Assembly: GCA_930367205.1 (NCBI GenBank)
Contig: OV884011.1
Coordinates: 40,313,754 to 40,377,753, forward strand
From: Acanthosoma haemorrhoidale
Taxonomy: Eukaryota; Arthropoda; Insecta; Hemiptera; Acanthosomatidae
Length of the DNA: 64,000 nucleotides
Direction of reading: 5' to 3'
Positions 11,932 through 23,776 of the stretch are shown here, piece by piece. Made by a program: the position numbers and the translations under genes. Positions within the stretch are counted from its first letter, which is position 1; each line of letters starts with the position of its first letter. The notes beneath the pieces were generated by a model. That model searched no databases. It saw only the letters and a program-made list of their open reading frames with translations, and was not told the origin of the DNA.

Positions 11932-12347
11932 TCAGTTGACTCTCTCACAAGCATCGATCCAATCATTGTAGACATCGATTGGTTCCGTTAAGAAATGGGC
12001 TGACGTCTGAAAATCTTCTCTGCAAACTCTGCATTTGATTGTCCCAACAGAAAATTTCCGTTCTCTACAAAATGAGAATACATTTGAGTAAATGAAGATT
12101 TGAATAAATAAGATACTAAATAATCAATAATTGATATATATTTCAATAACAAATTCTTTTACACGGTTTGAGATACATTTAAATTTTTTTTACGATACCA
12201 ACATAGGTATATAAGATAAAAATCAACTTACATAGCAACATCACATGATTTTGGATGGTTGCAGAACGGGCAGTCGAATTCGACGTCAAGGGCAACGATC
12301 GTTTTCCTTTTTGTGGGCGGTTTCCTGCTGCTCTTGCGTCTACCCAT
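11932..12347 (-). CDS. ELOF1: ELOF1, unit 5 (transposon in predicted first intron)
   Basis: Exons are the complement of 12232-12347 and 11932-12064, with a 167-bp intron, Glu55 and Thr59. The Val18 codon is GTT rather than GTG (silent). The hAT element at 13199-15715 separates this coding region and its predicted internal UTR exon (13037-13086) from the predicted start site at 16090, lengthening the first intron by 2525 bp. The coding sequence itself is intact. Confidence 0.92.
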
Positions 12348-13190
12348 TTCTGCAAAAGAAAACATATAAATTAGATGGATTGTGGGCCAAAATGAGGAAA
12401 ATATAGAAAGTATTACACTTTTTAAAGAACATGTGGGTGAGTGTTTTTGTGATCTTTGGAAGGGGGGCGGGTAATCCTATGAAGCCTTTTTGTTTTGATA
12501 CCACCCATGATATATTTGCATCCACAAGTTTTTAGGCTTTATACTATGAAGCTCTTTTGCTGGGCGAATAAATTGTGTAAAACAGAAATGAATGAGCACA
12601 ATTATTTTTCCAGGTTATTAGTACGCTATTACTTAAGAAGAAGTTTCATCGCAATAATTTTATGAAATGGTGGATTTCTTAATATTTTTCCAATTCGTAA
12701 TTTTATTATTCTAAGAACTTACAACTTTGAAATTATGAAAAGTAAGTAGATACCTCGCAGAAAAAAGCATTACTTTTTATTATTAAGAGGTACAGAACAT
12801 AAACAAACTTGAGACCAACTGAATCCATAACAAAACGCGACCAACAAGTAGATATTTTAAAAGATTTGGACTGGCTCAGGATGAAAAGAGGTTCATTTGA
12901 GTTTTGTCTGTCAACTAGTGTTGGTAGATCCTAAAAGAACGAGGCGGATTCAGTAACAGCACCCGTACAGCGTTTAAGGATTCAAGAGGGTGGGTGGGAT
13001 TCATGCCATGCCCCCCGTAGCCCAAGTATTACTCACCTTTGCGGCTTAGAAGAGGCGAGGTATGAGCTGATACGGGCAAGAGGACTCTACAATTAGAAAG
13101 AGTCAAAAATGCTCTTGTCTTATTTGGATATTACGGCAACTATCGGCCTTTAGCCTAATTATTGAAGATTCGGCCAATTACAAGACATCC

Positions 13191-13198
13191 GTTTAGGA
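13191..13198. repeat. Left target-site duplication of the hAT element
   Basis: The 8-bp gtttagga precedes the element and is repeated at 15716-15723. Uninterrupted units contain it once, in the sequence catccgtttaggacatg. Eight base pairs is the hallmark duplication length of hAT transposition. Confidence 0.92.
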
Positions 13199-13370
13199 CG
13201 TATGTGGGCAACAGCCGGCCCGCGGGCCGGATCCGGCCCGCTGTAAGATTTGATCCGGCCCGCGAGACATTTTGAAAAACCCAATTTAAAAAAAAAAAAT
13301 ACACTACTTACTCATACTCATGGAATCAAGTGAGCGAGCAAGCCGAGTGGCGGTGATCATCAAAGAGTGA

Positions 13371-13412
13371 GGCGGCAAACATCAAAGTTCAAAGCCATTG
13401 ATGTTTGCCGCC
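13371..13412. repeat. Perfect 15-bp inverted repeat in the hAT 5' region
   Basis: GGCGGCAAACATCAA (13371-13385) is the exact reverse complement of 13398-13412, with a 12-nt loop. It lies between the left terminal repeat and the promoter. It could be a subterminal transposase-binding or structural element; the role is inferred only. Confidence 0.8.
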
Positions 13413-13496
13413 ACACTGGCGGCGCAACAAAGGATTATTGCTTCGCAATTGTATTGTTCTACACTAGACGATTCTAGATCATTCCTTCATTTTTCC

Positions 13497-13533
13497 TATA
13501 TAAGCGGGTGGATGGCCGGAACTTAGTTCAGTC
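13497..13533 (+). promoter_or_regulatory. Transposase core promoter (TATA box and initiator)
   Basis: TATATAA at 13497-13503 lies about 30 bp upstream of TCAGTC (13528-13533), a standard arthropod initiator, with the predicted +1 at 13530. That leaves a leader of about 110 nt before the transposase ATG at 13640. Confidence 0.65.
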
Positions 13534-13639
13534 CTATTCGAGCTACCGTGGTGATAAGTTTGCTTTGTGACTTTGTGTGCATCTTGAGTGCTTACTAATT
13601 ATACCTATTTTCTTATTAAGTTTATCGAACGATAAGTAA

Positions 13640-15445
13640 ATGAAAATGATGTCTGGTGGAAGGAAACGAAAAGTAGATGCAGAGGGTCGCCAGTTTCAAG
13701 AAAAATGGACTGAAGAATTCTTCTTTATCTTGCACAATGGTAAGCCTATTTGTTTGATGTGTAATGAATCCATTTCGGTGATGAAAGAATTCAATATAAA
13801 GAGGCATTACTCAACTAAGCATCCTACGCTGCTCTCACTGACAGGACAAATAAGAAAAGACAAAATCCAGAAACTTATTGCAAATTTGGAAAAACAGCAG
13901 CAAATATTTCATAGACAAAGAACACAACTTGATAATGTTGTGAAAGCTAGTTTTATAGTTAGTTCAAAATTGGCAAAGTCATTGAAACCATTTGCCGAAG
14001 GAGAATTTATCAAGGAGTGTATGTCAGAAGTTTGCAGTGTTTTGTGTCCTGAAAAGAAAAATGAATTTGAAAAAATTAGTTTGTCAAGACGAACCGTTGT
14101 ACGACGTATAGAAATGATGGCTAATGATATAAAAACAACATTGACTGGCCGTATGACTGGTATTGAATCATTTTCCATAGCATTAGACGAGAGCACCGAT
14201 TTGTCTGACATAGCTCAACTGGCTATATTTATTCGAGGTGTTGATAAAGAATTCACTATTACTGAGGAATTGCTTGCTTTACAGCCGCTAAAAGGAACCA
14301 CTACAGGAGAGGACATTTTTAATAAAGTTCAAAAGGTATTCACAAGTTTTGGCTTGCCATGGTCGAAATTAGTTGGAGTATGCACAGATGGTGCACCTTC
14401 TATGGTCGGCTTACGTAAAGGTTTCATCGGAATTTTGAATGAAAAAGCAACTGAATTAAATGTGCAAAAAGATGGTTTGATAGTCCTTCATTGCATTATC
14501 CACCAACAGAACTTGTGTTCTAAGTCCATTCGACTCCAGAATGTTATGAATGTGGTAGTAAAAACCATCAATTTTATTCGATCCCGAGGGCTTAACCATC
14601 GTCAGTTCAAGGCGTTTTTGGATGAAATATCAGCCGAGTATGACGACGTAACATATTATTGTGAAGTCAGATGGCTAAGCAAAGGGAAAATGCTGAAACG
14701 GTTTTACGAGCTTAGAAATGAGATAGCAGAATTTATGCAAATAAAAGATAAACCACTATCTGAATTGAGTGACGCAAAATGGATATGTGACTTAGCATTT
14801 CTTGTCGACCTTACAGGCCATTTGAATGATTTAAATTTGAAACTTCAAAAACAAGGACAGTTAGTAAATGATTTGTACAGCGATTTGAAAGCGTTTCAGA
14901 ACAAAATCCGCTTGTGGGAGGCACATATGCTGTCTGGTAACAGTTACCATTTCACCACGCTCTCTGCGTATGAAAATATTGCTTACGCTCAATATGCTGA
15001 AGAACTCAAGTTACTGTCGGAGCAATTTTCGATCAGATTTAGCGATTTCAAACACATGGAAGACTGTTTCAATTTATTTGCTACTCCAACAAAAAGTAAT
15101 GTACAAAATGCTCCAATACACTTGCAAATGGAGTTGATCGAGATTCAAGAAAACTCACTCCTAAAATCTAAATTTGAAGACGTGGAGTTGTGCGATTTCT
15201 ACAAAAAATACCTCGAAGAAGACCATTTTCCGCAGCTTAGAAAATTTGCAAGAAGATTGATTTGTGCGTTTGGCAGTACTTATAAATGCGAACAGTTCTT
15301 TTCATTGATGAAAGTTAATAAATCAAAACATCGTACAAGGCTGACTGACGATAATTTGGAAAATTCTTTACGTCTTTGTACCAGTGGAATTAATCCAAAC
15401 ATCGATGAATTAGTTTCCCAAATTCAAGCTCAAGTGTCTCATTGA
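13640..15445 (+). CDS. hAT transposase with BED zinc finger (GTF2IRD2/ZBED5-like class)
   Basis: This is a single 601-codon open frame. An N-terminal BED-like finger has Trp23, Cys38, Cys41, His56 and His61. The RNase H-like catalytic core shows ALDES (Asp183) and CTDGAPSM (Asp250), followed by HCIIHQQNLC near 284-293 and CEVRWLSKGKML (Arg344-Trp345), a conserved hAT block. The C-terminal hAT dimerisation region (about 536-590) contains STYKCEQFFSLM, whose Glu551 fits the third acidic residue, and KSKHRTRLTDDNL. Proteins of this type are often annotated as GTF2IRD2-, ZBED5- or FAM200-like. No frameshift or stop is present and the three acidic residues are in place, so the enzyme may be active. 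ATGs at residues 1, 3 and 4 are all possible starts. Confidence 0.95.
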   Translation: MKMMSGGRKRKVDAEGRQFQEKWTEEFFFILHNGKPICLMCNESISVMKEFNIKRHYSTKHPTLLSLTGQIRKDKIQKLIANLEKQQQIFHRQRTQLDNVVKASFIVSSKLAKSLKPFAEGEFIKECMSEVCSVLCPEKKNEFEKISLSRRTVVRRIEMMANDIKTTLTGRMTGIESFSIALDESTDLSDIAQLAIFIRGVDKEFTITEELLALQPLKGTTTGEDIFNKVQKVFTSFGLPWSKLVGVCTDGAPSMVGLRKGFIGILNEKATELNVQKDGLIVLHCIIHQQNLCSKSIRLQNVMNVVVKTINFIRSRGLNHRQFKAFLDEISAEYDDVTYYCEVRWLSKGKMLKRFYELRNEIAEFMQIKDKPLSELSDAKWICDLAFLVDLTGHLNDLNLKLQKQGQLVNDLYSDLKAFQNKIRLWEAHMLSGNSYHFTTLSAYENIAYAQYAEELKLLSEQFSIRFSDFKHMEDCFNLFATPTKSNVQNAPIHLQMELIEIQENSLLKSKFEDVELCDFYKKYLEEDHFPQLRKFARRLICAFGSTYKCEQFFSLMKVNKSKHRTRLTDDNLENSLRLCTSGINPNIDELVSQIQAQVSH

Positions 15446-15548
15446 TTTCGGTGTCGCTATTTAACTTTCGTAGTTTGTAACAATTCTAAATTTAACGATT
15501 TAATTTAATGCTGTAGGTACCTATTTTTTCATTTCATTTTGTTATTTT

Positions 15549-15554
15549 AATAAA
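15549..15554 (+). terminator. Transposase polyadenylation signal
   Basis: An AATAAA lies about 100 bp past the transposase stop and before the right terminal region, followed by a GT-rich stretch (ttgtgttgtaat). Confidence 0.6.
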
Positions 15555-15715
15555 TTGTGTTGTAATAACATTGTCGTATTATTTCATGGCTGACTGATAT
15601 CTATCGCTAAAAATTATGAACACTACTTTAAAATGCACTACTTTTAAACGCGGCCCGCGAACGTATTTGCACACTAAAGTTTGGCCCATAACATGTCAAA
15701 GGTTGCCCATACCTG

Positions 15716-15723
15716 GTTTAGGA
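15716..15723. repeat. Right target-site duplication of the hAT element
   Basis: A second copy of gtttagga immediately follows the element's terminal CTG, after which the interrupted unit continues (catgaagagagg). Confidence 0.92.
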
Positions 15724-17418
15724 CATGAAGAGAGGAGCAAGAAAAGGATCTATGAGCACTCATGATTAAGCTACATAAACAGGAGAGAACACTATAGACT
15801 GTGCGAAACACGTGGTCACTGAAGGTAGGTGAACTTCCAAGAGCACTAAGAAGAAGTAGTTGAAAATCTAGTTTATTTATTATTTTCTCACGCGAAATAT
15901 TTAAATTTAAGTTTTCCCCTTTGAGCTCCCTACCACGGCACACTACAAAGTTGGCTACTATTCTTTTTTAACGTTTATATGTAATAATTATTGTACTCAC
16001 CTTAGTTTGTAGATATCTCAAGTAGCAGTGGCTTCAGTTGAGTATAGCTCCTATCTCGGCAACGTTTCCTTCAGTGTCCAGGTACGAACTGACCTTTCTG
16101 GGGAGGGTGCATGGGGCGTACCACCCCTCCCCTCTTTTTAGTAGAAAGTGCATCTTCCTCTAGGTATATGGAGGGGGTGTGGAGTTCATTTTAAACATTT
16201 TAAGAATACTACTTTTTTTTTATATTGTCATAATCACTTGACTCGGAATCAGACCTACTTGAACTCACCACTATTCTTTTAGCTCAGTTACACAAATATA
16301 TTTTGTTTATGTAGAATAGATCCCACAAGAATTACCAAATATTTCAAAGAAACTTTAATTATCTCAAACTTGATTGGAAAATTGCAACAGAATATCAAAT
16401 GCACCTAGTCGGATGCAATAAACACCCTTATCCTTTTAATAATGTAAACTTTTAGTACCAATAATGTTAGCAAATGTTTATTTTTAATACCTATTGATGA
16501 ACTGACAGGACTTTTTTTCTCAACAGATATAGATTCACTTTCTGATCCAACTAATGATTAATCGTATAATCCTCAAACATATCAAAATATGCTGGCTAAG
16601 TGTTGAATACGATTATAACCCGTAAAGTAGTACCAGTGAATGTTAACGTGGATAAAAGTTGTACTATATTTTTACGTTTTACTTCAAAAGGTATAAAAAT
16701 GAACAATAAATTCCTTAGCAGTTTAATTAGCAATAAAACAGGCATCATGCAAGACAAGTTAAATGTAACACGTGTACATTTACTAGATGAAGCAGAGAAA
16801 GATGCTTTGGCCTTAAAAAAGGACCTTAGGAAAAAGTTACCTTTTCCATTCCCCCCAATCATTCTGTTCATCCTCGTCCCGGCTTAGATGCCATAAACTA
16901 GTGGACCATAATTGGCAACACCTCTTATTCTACAGGGTAGATAGATGATAACCCTACAAATATATTTACCTCCCCTTCCATTAAAAACCTTCACAGGCTT
17001 TGGAAACCAATTATTTTTTAGCTAAACTACAAGTAAATCATGCACAATAGATTTATCTGGTATTTTTAGGTTAATGAATAAGAAGGTTATTTTTAAAAAT
17101 ATTTATTTTAGAATCAATTATAATGAGCCAATTACAATCTCATACATGAGAAATCCCCTTATATTTATAAAAGGATATACATTTATATCTATTACACATT
17201 AAACTATAGAACATTCAAAGCGTCAGTTTAAAAATTAAAATTAATTTGTACAATTAAATGTAACTAATACAATAGTGTGATTTACCATTAATGTCCAAAT
17301 TTTACATTACACTGATAACATAAAAACAAAGAAATACTATTCTATTAAACATAATAGAAAAAAATTTAACAACATTATATAGGATACAATATCAAGAATA
17401 TTTACAAATTACACAGCT

Positions 17419-17834
17419 TCAGTTGACTCTCTCACAAGCATCGATCCAATCATTGTAGACATCGATTGGTTCCGTTAAAAAATGGGCTGACGTCTGAAAA
17501 TCTTCTCTGCAAACTCTGCATTTGATTGTCCCAACAGAAAATTTCCGTTCTCTACAAAATGAGAATACATTTGAGTAAATGAAGATTTGAATAAATAAGA
17601 TACTAAATAATCAATAATTGATATATATTTCAATAACAAATTCTTTTACACGGTTTGAGATACATTTAAATTTTTTTTACGATACCAACATAGGTATATA
17701 AGATAAAAATCAACTTACATAGCAACATCACATGATTTTGGATGGTTGCAGAACGGGCAGTCGAATTCGACGTCAAGGGCAACGATCGTTTTCCTTTTTG
17801 TGGGCGGTTTCCTGCTGCTCTTGCGTCTACCCAT
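17419..17834 (-). CDS. ELOF1: ELOF1, unit 6
   Basis: Exons are the complement of 17719-17834 and 17419-17551, with a 167-bp intron, Glu55 and Thr59. Silent differences are GTT for Val18 and TTT for Phe63; the latter is shared with unit 9. All four zinc-binding cysteines are kept. Confidence 0.93.
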
Positions 17835-20380
17835 TTCTGCAAAAGAAAACATATAAATTAGATGGATTGTGGGCCAAAATGAGGAAAATATAGAAAGTAT
17901 TACACTTTTTAAAGAACATGTGGGTGAGTGTTTTTGTGATCTTTGGAAGGGGGGCGGGTAATCCTATGAAGCCTTTTTGTTTTGATACCACCCATGATAT
18001 ATTTGCATCCACAAGTTTTTAGGCTTTATACTATGAAGCTCTTTTGCTGGGCGAATAAATTGTGTAAAACAGAAATGAATGAGCACAATTATTTTTCCAG
18101 GTTATTAGTACGCTATTACTTAAGAAGAAGTTTCATCGCAATAATTTTATGAAATGGTGGATTTCTTAATATTTTTCCAATTCGTAATTTTATTATTCTA
18201 AGAACTTACAACTTTGAAATTATGAAAAGTAAGTAGATACCTCGCAGAAAAAAGCATTACTTTTTATTATTAAGAGGTACAGAACATAAACAAACTTGAG
18301 ACCAACTGAATCCATAACAAAACGCGACCAACAAGTAGATATTTTAAAAGATTTGGACTGGCTCAGGATGAAAAGAGGTTCATTTGAGTTTTGTCTGTCA
18401 ACTAGTGTTGGTAGATCCTAAAAGAACTAGGCGGATTCAGTAACAGCACCCGTACAGCGTTTAAGGATTCAAGAGGGTGGGTGGGATTCATGCCATGCCC
18501 CCCGTAGCCCAAGTATTACTCACCTTTGCGGCTTAGAAGAGGCGAGGTATGAGCTGATACGGGCAAGAGGACTCTACAATTAGAAAGAGTCAAAAATGCT
18601 CTTGTCTTATTTGGATATTACGGCAACTATCGGCCTTTAGCCTAATTATTGAAGATTCGGCCAATTACAAGACATCCGTTTAGGACATGAAGAGAGGAGC
18701 AAGAAAAGGATCTATGAGCACTCATGATTAAGCTACATAAACAGGAGAGAACACTATAGACTGTGCGAAACACGTGGTCACTGAAGGTAGGTGAACTTCC
18801 AAGAGCACTAAGAAGAAGTAGTTGAAAATCTAGTTTATTTATTATTTTCTCACGCGAAATATTTAAATTTAAGTTTTCCCCTTTGAGCTCCCTACCACGG
18901 CACACTACAAAGTTGGCTACTATTCTTTTTTAACGTTTATATGTAATAATTATTGTACTCACCTTAGTTTGTAGATATCTCAAGTAGCAGTGGCTTCAGT
19001 TGAGTATAGCTCCTATCTCGGCAACGTTTCCTTCAGTGTCCAGGTACGAACTGACCTTTCTGGGGAGGGTGCATGGGGCGTACCACCCCTCCCCTCTTTT
19101 TAGTAGAAAGTGCATCTTCCTCTAGGTATATGGAGGGGGTGTGGAGTTCATTTTAAACATTTTAAGAATACTACTTTTTTTTTATATTGTCATAATCACT
19201 TGACTCGGAATCAGACCTACTTGAACTCACCACTATTCTTTTAGCTCAGTTACACAAATATATTTTGTTTATGTAGAATAGATCCCACAAGAATTACCAA
19301 ATATTTCAAAGAAACTTTAATTATCTCAAACTTGATTGGAAAATTGCAACAGAATATCAAATGCACCTAGTCGGATGCAATAAACACCCTTATCCTTTTA
19401 ATAATGTAAACTTTTAGTACCAATAATGTTAGCAAATGTTTATTTTTAATACCTATTGATGAACTGACAGGACTTTTTTTCTCAACAGATATAGATTCAC
19501 TTTCTGATCCAACTAATGATTAATCGTATAATCCTCAAACATATCAAAATATGCTGGCTAAGTGTTGAATACGATTATAACCCGTAAAGTAGTACCAGTG
19601 AATGTTAACGTGGATAAAAGTTGTACTATATTTTTACGTTTTACTTCAAAAGGTATAAAAATGAACAATAAATTCCTTAGCAGTTTAATTAGCAATAAAA
19701 CAGGCATCATGCAAGACAAGTTAAATGTAACACGTGTACATTTACTAGATGAAGCAGAGAAAGATGCTTTGGCCTTAAAAAAGGACCTTAGGAAAAAGTT
19801 ACCTTTTCCATTCCCCCCAATCTTTCTGTTCATCCTCGTCCCGGCTTAGATGCCATAAACTAGTGGACCATAATTGGCAACACCTCTTATTCTACAGGGT
19901 AGATAGATGATAACCCTACAAATATATTTACCTCCCCTTTCATTAAAAACCTTCACAGGCTTTGGAAACCAATTATCTTTTAGCTAAACTACAAGTAAAT
20001 CATGCACAATAGATTTATCTGGTATTTTTAGGTTAATGAATAAGAAGGTTATTTTTAAAAATATTTATTTTAGAATCAATTATAATGAGCCAATTACAAT
20101 CTCATACATGAGAAATCCCCTTATATTTATAAAAGGATATACATTTATATCTATTACACATTAAACTATAGAACATTCAAAGCGTCAGTTTAAAAATTAA
20201 AATTAATTTGTACAATTAAATGTAACTAATACAATAGTGTGATTTACCATTAATGTCCAAATTTTACATTACACTGATAACATAAAAACAAAGAAATACT
20301 ATTCTATTAAACATAATAGAAAAAAATTTAACAACATTATATAGGATACAATATCAAGAATATTTACAAATTACACAGCT

Positions 20381-20806
20381 TCAGTTGACTCTCTCACAAG
20401 CATCGATCCAATCATTGTAGACATCGATTGGTTCCGTTAAGAAATGGGCTGACGTCTGAAAATCTGCTCTGCAAACTCTGCATTTGATTGTCCCAACAGA
20501 AAATTTCCGTTCTCTAAAAAATGAGAATACATTTGAGTAAATGAAGATTTGAATAAATAAGATACTAAATAATCAATAAATAAAATAATTGATATATATT
20601 TCAATAACAAATTCTTTTACACGGTTTGAGATACATTTAATTTTTTTTTTACGATACCAACATAGGTATATAAGATAAAAATCAACTTACATAGCAACAT
20701 CACATGATTTTGGATGGTTGCAGAACGGGCAGTCGAATTCGACGTCAAGGGCCACGATCGTTTTCCTTTTTGTGGGCGGTTTCCTGCTGCTCTTGCGTCT
20801 ACCCAT
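20381..20806 (-). CDS. ELOF1: ELOF1, unit 7 (Ala55; open upstream extension)
   Basis: Exons are the complement of 20691-20806 and 20381-20513, with a 177-bp intron, Ala55 and Thr59. A G run upstream is one base shorter than in most units (ggaagggggcggg near 20918). This leaves an uninterrupted frame from 20983 through the intron acceptor into exon 1, adding 59 codons ahead of the normal ATG. The normal start is preferred because the extension would require retaining the upstream intron. Confidence 0.92.
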
Positions 20807-23350
20807 TTCTGCAAAAGAAAACATATAAATTAGATGGATTGTGGGCCAAAATGAGGAAAATATAGAAAGTATTACACTTTTTAAAGAACATGTGGGTGAG
20901 TGTTTTTGTGATCTTTGGAAGGGGGCGGGTAATCCTATGAAGCCTTTTTGTTTTGATACCACCCATGATATATTTGCATCCACAAGTTTTTAGGCTTTAT
21001 ACTATGAAGCTCTTTTGCTGGGCGAATAAATTGTGTAAAACAGAAATGAATGAGCACAATTATTTTTCCAGGTTATTAGTACGCTATTACTTAAGAAGAA
21101 GTTTCATCGCAATAATTTTATGAAATGATGGATTTCTTAATATTTTTCCAATTCGTAATTTTATTATTCTAAGAACTTACAACTTTGAAATTATGAAAAG
21201 TAAGTAGATACCTCGCAGAAAAAAGCATTACTTTTTATTATTAAGAGGTACAGAACATAAACAAACTTGAGACCAACTGAATCCATAACAAAACGCGACC
21301 AACAAGTAGATATTTTAAAAGATTTGGACTGGCTCAGGATGAAAAGAGGTTCATTTGAGTTTTGTCTGTCAACTAGTGTTGGTAGATCCTAAAAGAACGA
21401 GGCGGATTCAGTAACAGCACCCGTACAGCGTTTAAGGATTCAAGAGGGTGGGTGGGATTCATGCCATGCCCCCCGTAGCCCAAGTATTACTCACCTTTGC
21501 GGCTTAGAAGAGGCGAGGTATGAGCTGATACGGGCAAGAGGACTCTACAATTAGAAAGAGTCAAAAATGCTCTTGTCTTATTTGGATATTACGGCAACTA
21601 TCGGCCTTTAGCCTAATTATTGAAGATTCGGCCAATTACAAGACATCCGTTTAGGACATGAAGAGAGGAGCAAGAAAAGGATCTATGAGCACTCATGATT
21701 AAGCTACATAAACAGGAGAGAACACTATAGACTGTGCGAAACACGTGGTCACTGGAGGTAGGTGAACTTCCAAGAGCACTAAGAAGAAGTAGTTGAAAAT
21801 CTAGTTTATTTATTATTTTCTCACGCGAAATATTTAAATTTAAGTTTTCCCCTTTGAGCTCCCTACCACGGCACACTACAAAGTTGGCTACTATTCTTTT
21901 TTAACGTTTATATGTAATAATTATTGTACTCACCTTAGTTTGTAGATATCTCAAGTAGCAGTGGCTTCAGTTGAGTATAGCTCCTATCTCAGCAACGTTT
22001 CCTTCAGTGTCCAGGTACGAACTGACCTTTCTGGGGAGGGTGCATGGGGCGTACCACCCCTCCCCTCTTTTTAGTAGAAAGTGCATCTTCCTCCAGGTAT
22101 ATGGAGGGGGTGTGGAGTTCATTTTAAACATTTTAAGAATACTACTTTTTTTTTATATTGTCATAATCACTTGACTCGGAATCAGACCTACTTGAACTCA
22201 CCACTATTCTTTTAGCTCAGTTACACAAATATATTTTGTTTATGTAGAATAGATCCCACAAGAATTACCAAATATTTCAAAGAAACTTTAATTATCTCAA
22301 ACTTGATTGGAAAATTGCAACAGAATATCAAATGCACCTAGTCGGATGCAATAAACACCCTTATCCTTTTAATAATGTAAACTTTTAGTACCAATAATGT
22401 TAGCAAATGTTTATTTTTAATACCTATTGATGAACTGACAGGACTTTTTTTCTCAACAGATATAGATTCACTTTCTGATCCAACTAATGATTAATCGTAT
22501 AATCCTCAAACATATCAAAATATGCTGGCTAAGTGTTGAATACGATTATAACCCGTAAAGTAGTACCAGTGAATGTTAACGTGGATAAAAGTTGTACTAT
22601 ATTTTTACGTTTTACTTCAAAAGGTATAAAAATGAACAATAAATTCCTTAGCAGTTTAATTAGCAATAAAACAGGCATCATGCAAGACAAGTTAAATGTA
22701 ACACGTGTACATTTACTAGATGAAGCAGAGAAAGATGCTTTGGCCTTAAAAAAGGACCTTAGGAAAAAGTTACCTTTTCCATTCCCCCCAATCTTTCTGT
22801 TCATCCTCGTCCCGGCTTAGATGCCATAAACTAGTGGACCATAATTGGCAACACCTCTTATTCTACAGGGTAGATAGATGATAACCCTACGAATATATTT
22901 ACCTCCCCTTTCATTAAAAACCTTCACAGGCTTTGGAAACCAATTATTTTTTAGCTAAACTACAAGTAAATCATGCACAATAGATTTATCTGGTATTTTT
23001 AGGTTAATGAATAAGAAGGTTTATATAAAAATATTTATTTTAGAATCAATTATAATGAGCCAATTACAATCTCATACATGAGAAATCCCCTTATATTTAT
23101 AAAAGGATATACATTTATATCTATTACACATTAAACTATAGAAAATTCAAAGCGTCAGTTTAAAAATTAAAATTAATTTGTACAATTAAATGTAACTAAT
23201 ACAATAGTGTGATTTACCATTAATGTCCAAATTTTACATTACACTGATAACATAAAAACAAAGAAATACTATTCTATTAAACATAATAGAAAAAAATTTA
23301 ACAACATTATATAGGATACAATATCAAGAATATTTACAAATTACACAGCT

Positions 23351-23776
23351 TCAGTTGACTCTCTCACAAGCATCGATCCAATCATTGTAGACATCGATTG
23401 GTTCCGTTAAGAAATGGGCTGACGTCTGAAAATCTGCTCTGCAAACTCTGCATTTGATTGTCCCAACAGAAAATTTCCGTTCTCTAAAAAATGAGAATAC
23501 ATTTGAGTAAATGAAGATTTGAATAAATAAGATACTAAATAATCAATAAATAAAATAATTGATATATATTTCAATAACAAATTCTTTTACACGGTTTGAG
23601 ATACATTTAAATTTTTTTTTACGATACCAACATAGGTATATAAGATAAAAATCAACTTACATAGCAACATCACATGATTTTGGATGGTTGCAGAACGGGC
23701 AGTCGAATTCGACGTCAAGGGCCACGATCGTTTTCCTTTTTGTGGGCGGTTTCCTGCTGCTCTTGCGTCTACCCAT
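23351..23776 (-). CDS. ELOF1: ELOF1, unit 8
   Basis: Exons are the complement of 23661-23776 and 23351-23483, with a 177-bp intron, Ala55 and Thr59. The upstream half of this unit shares several private changes with unit 9 (ctcaaacgaa at 24791, cttgtgtta at 24543, attgccata at 25127), evidence of local duplication or conversion between them. Confidence 0.93.

Larger units (their letters stand above)
13199..15715 (+). mobile_element. hAT-superfamily DNA transposon, 2517 bp, apparently complete
   Basis: Comparison with empty units defines the insertion precisely: unit 5 is 2525 bp longer than its neighbours, equal to 2517 bp of element plus an 8-bp duplication. The right end, read inward, is CAGGTATGGGCAACC, a typical hAT terminal repeat. 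The left end is an imperfect partner, CGTATGTGGGCAAC. Subterminal regions are rich in ggcccgcg motifs at both ends, unlike the AT-rich host. The element holds a TATA promoter, one uninterrupted transposase gene and an AATAAA signal. The coding potential suggests a young autonomous or recently autonomous copy. Confidence 0.95.

Noticed and set aside
13909..14211. 100-codon minus-strand frame inside the transposase
   Set aside because: It is the antisense shadow of the transposase coding sequence.
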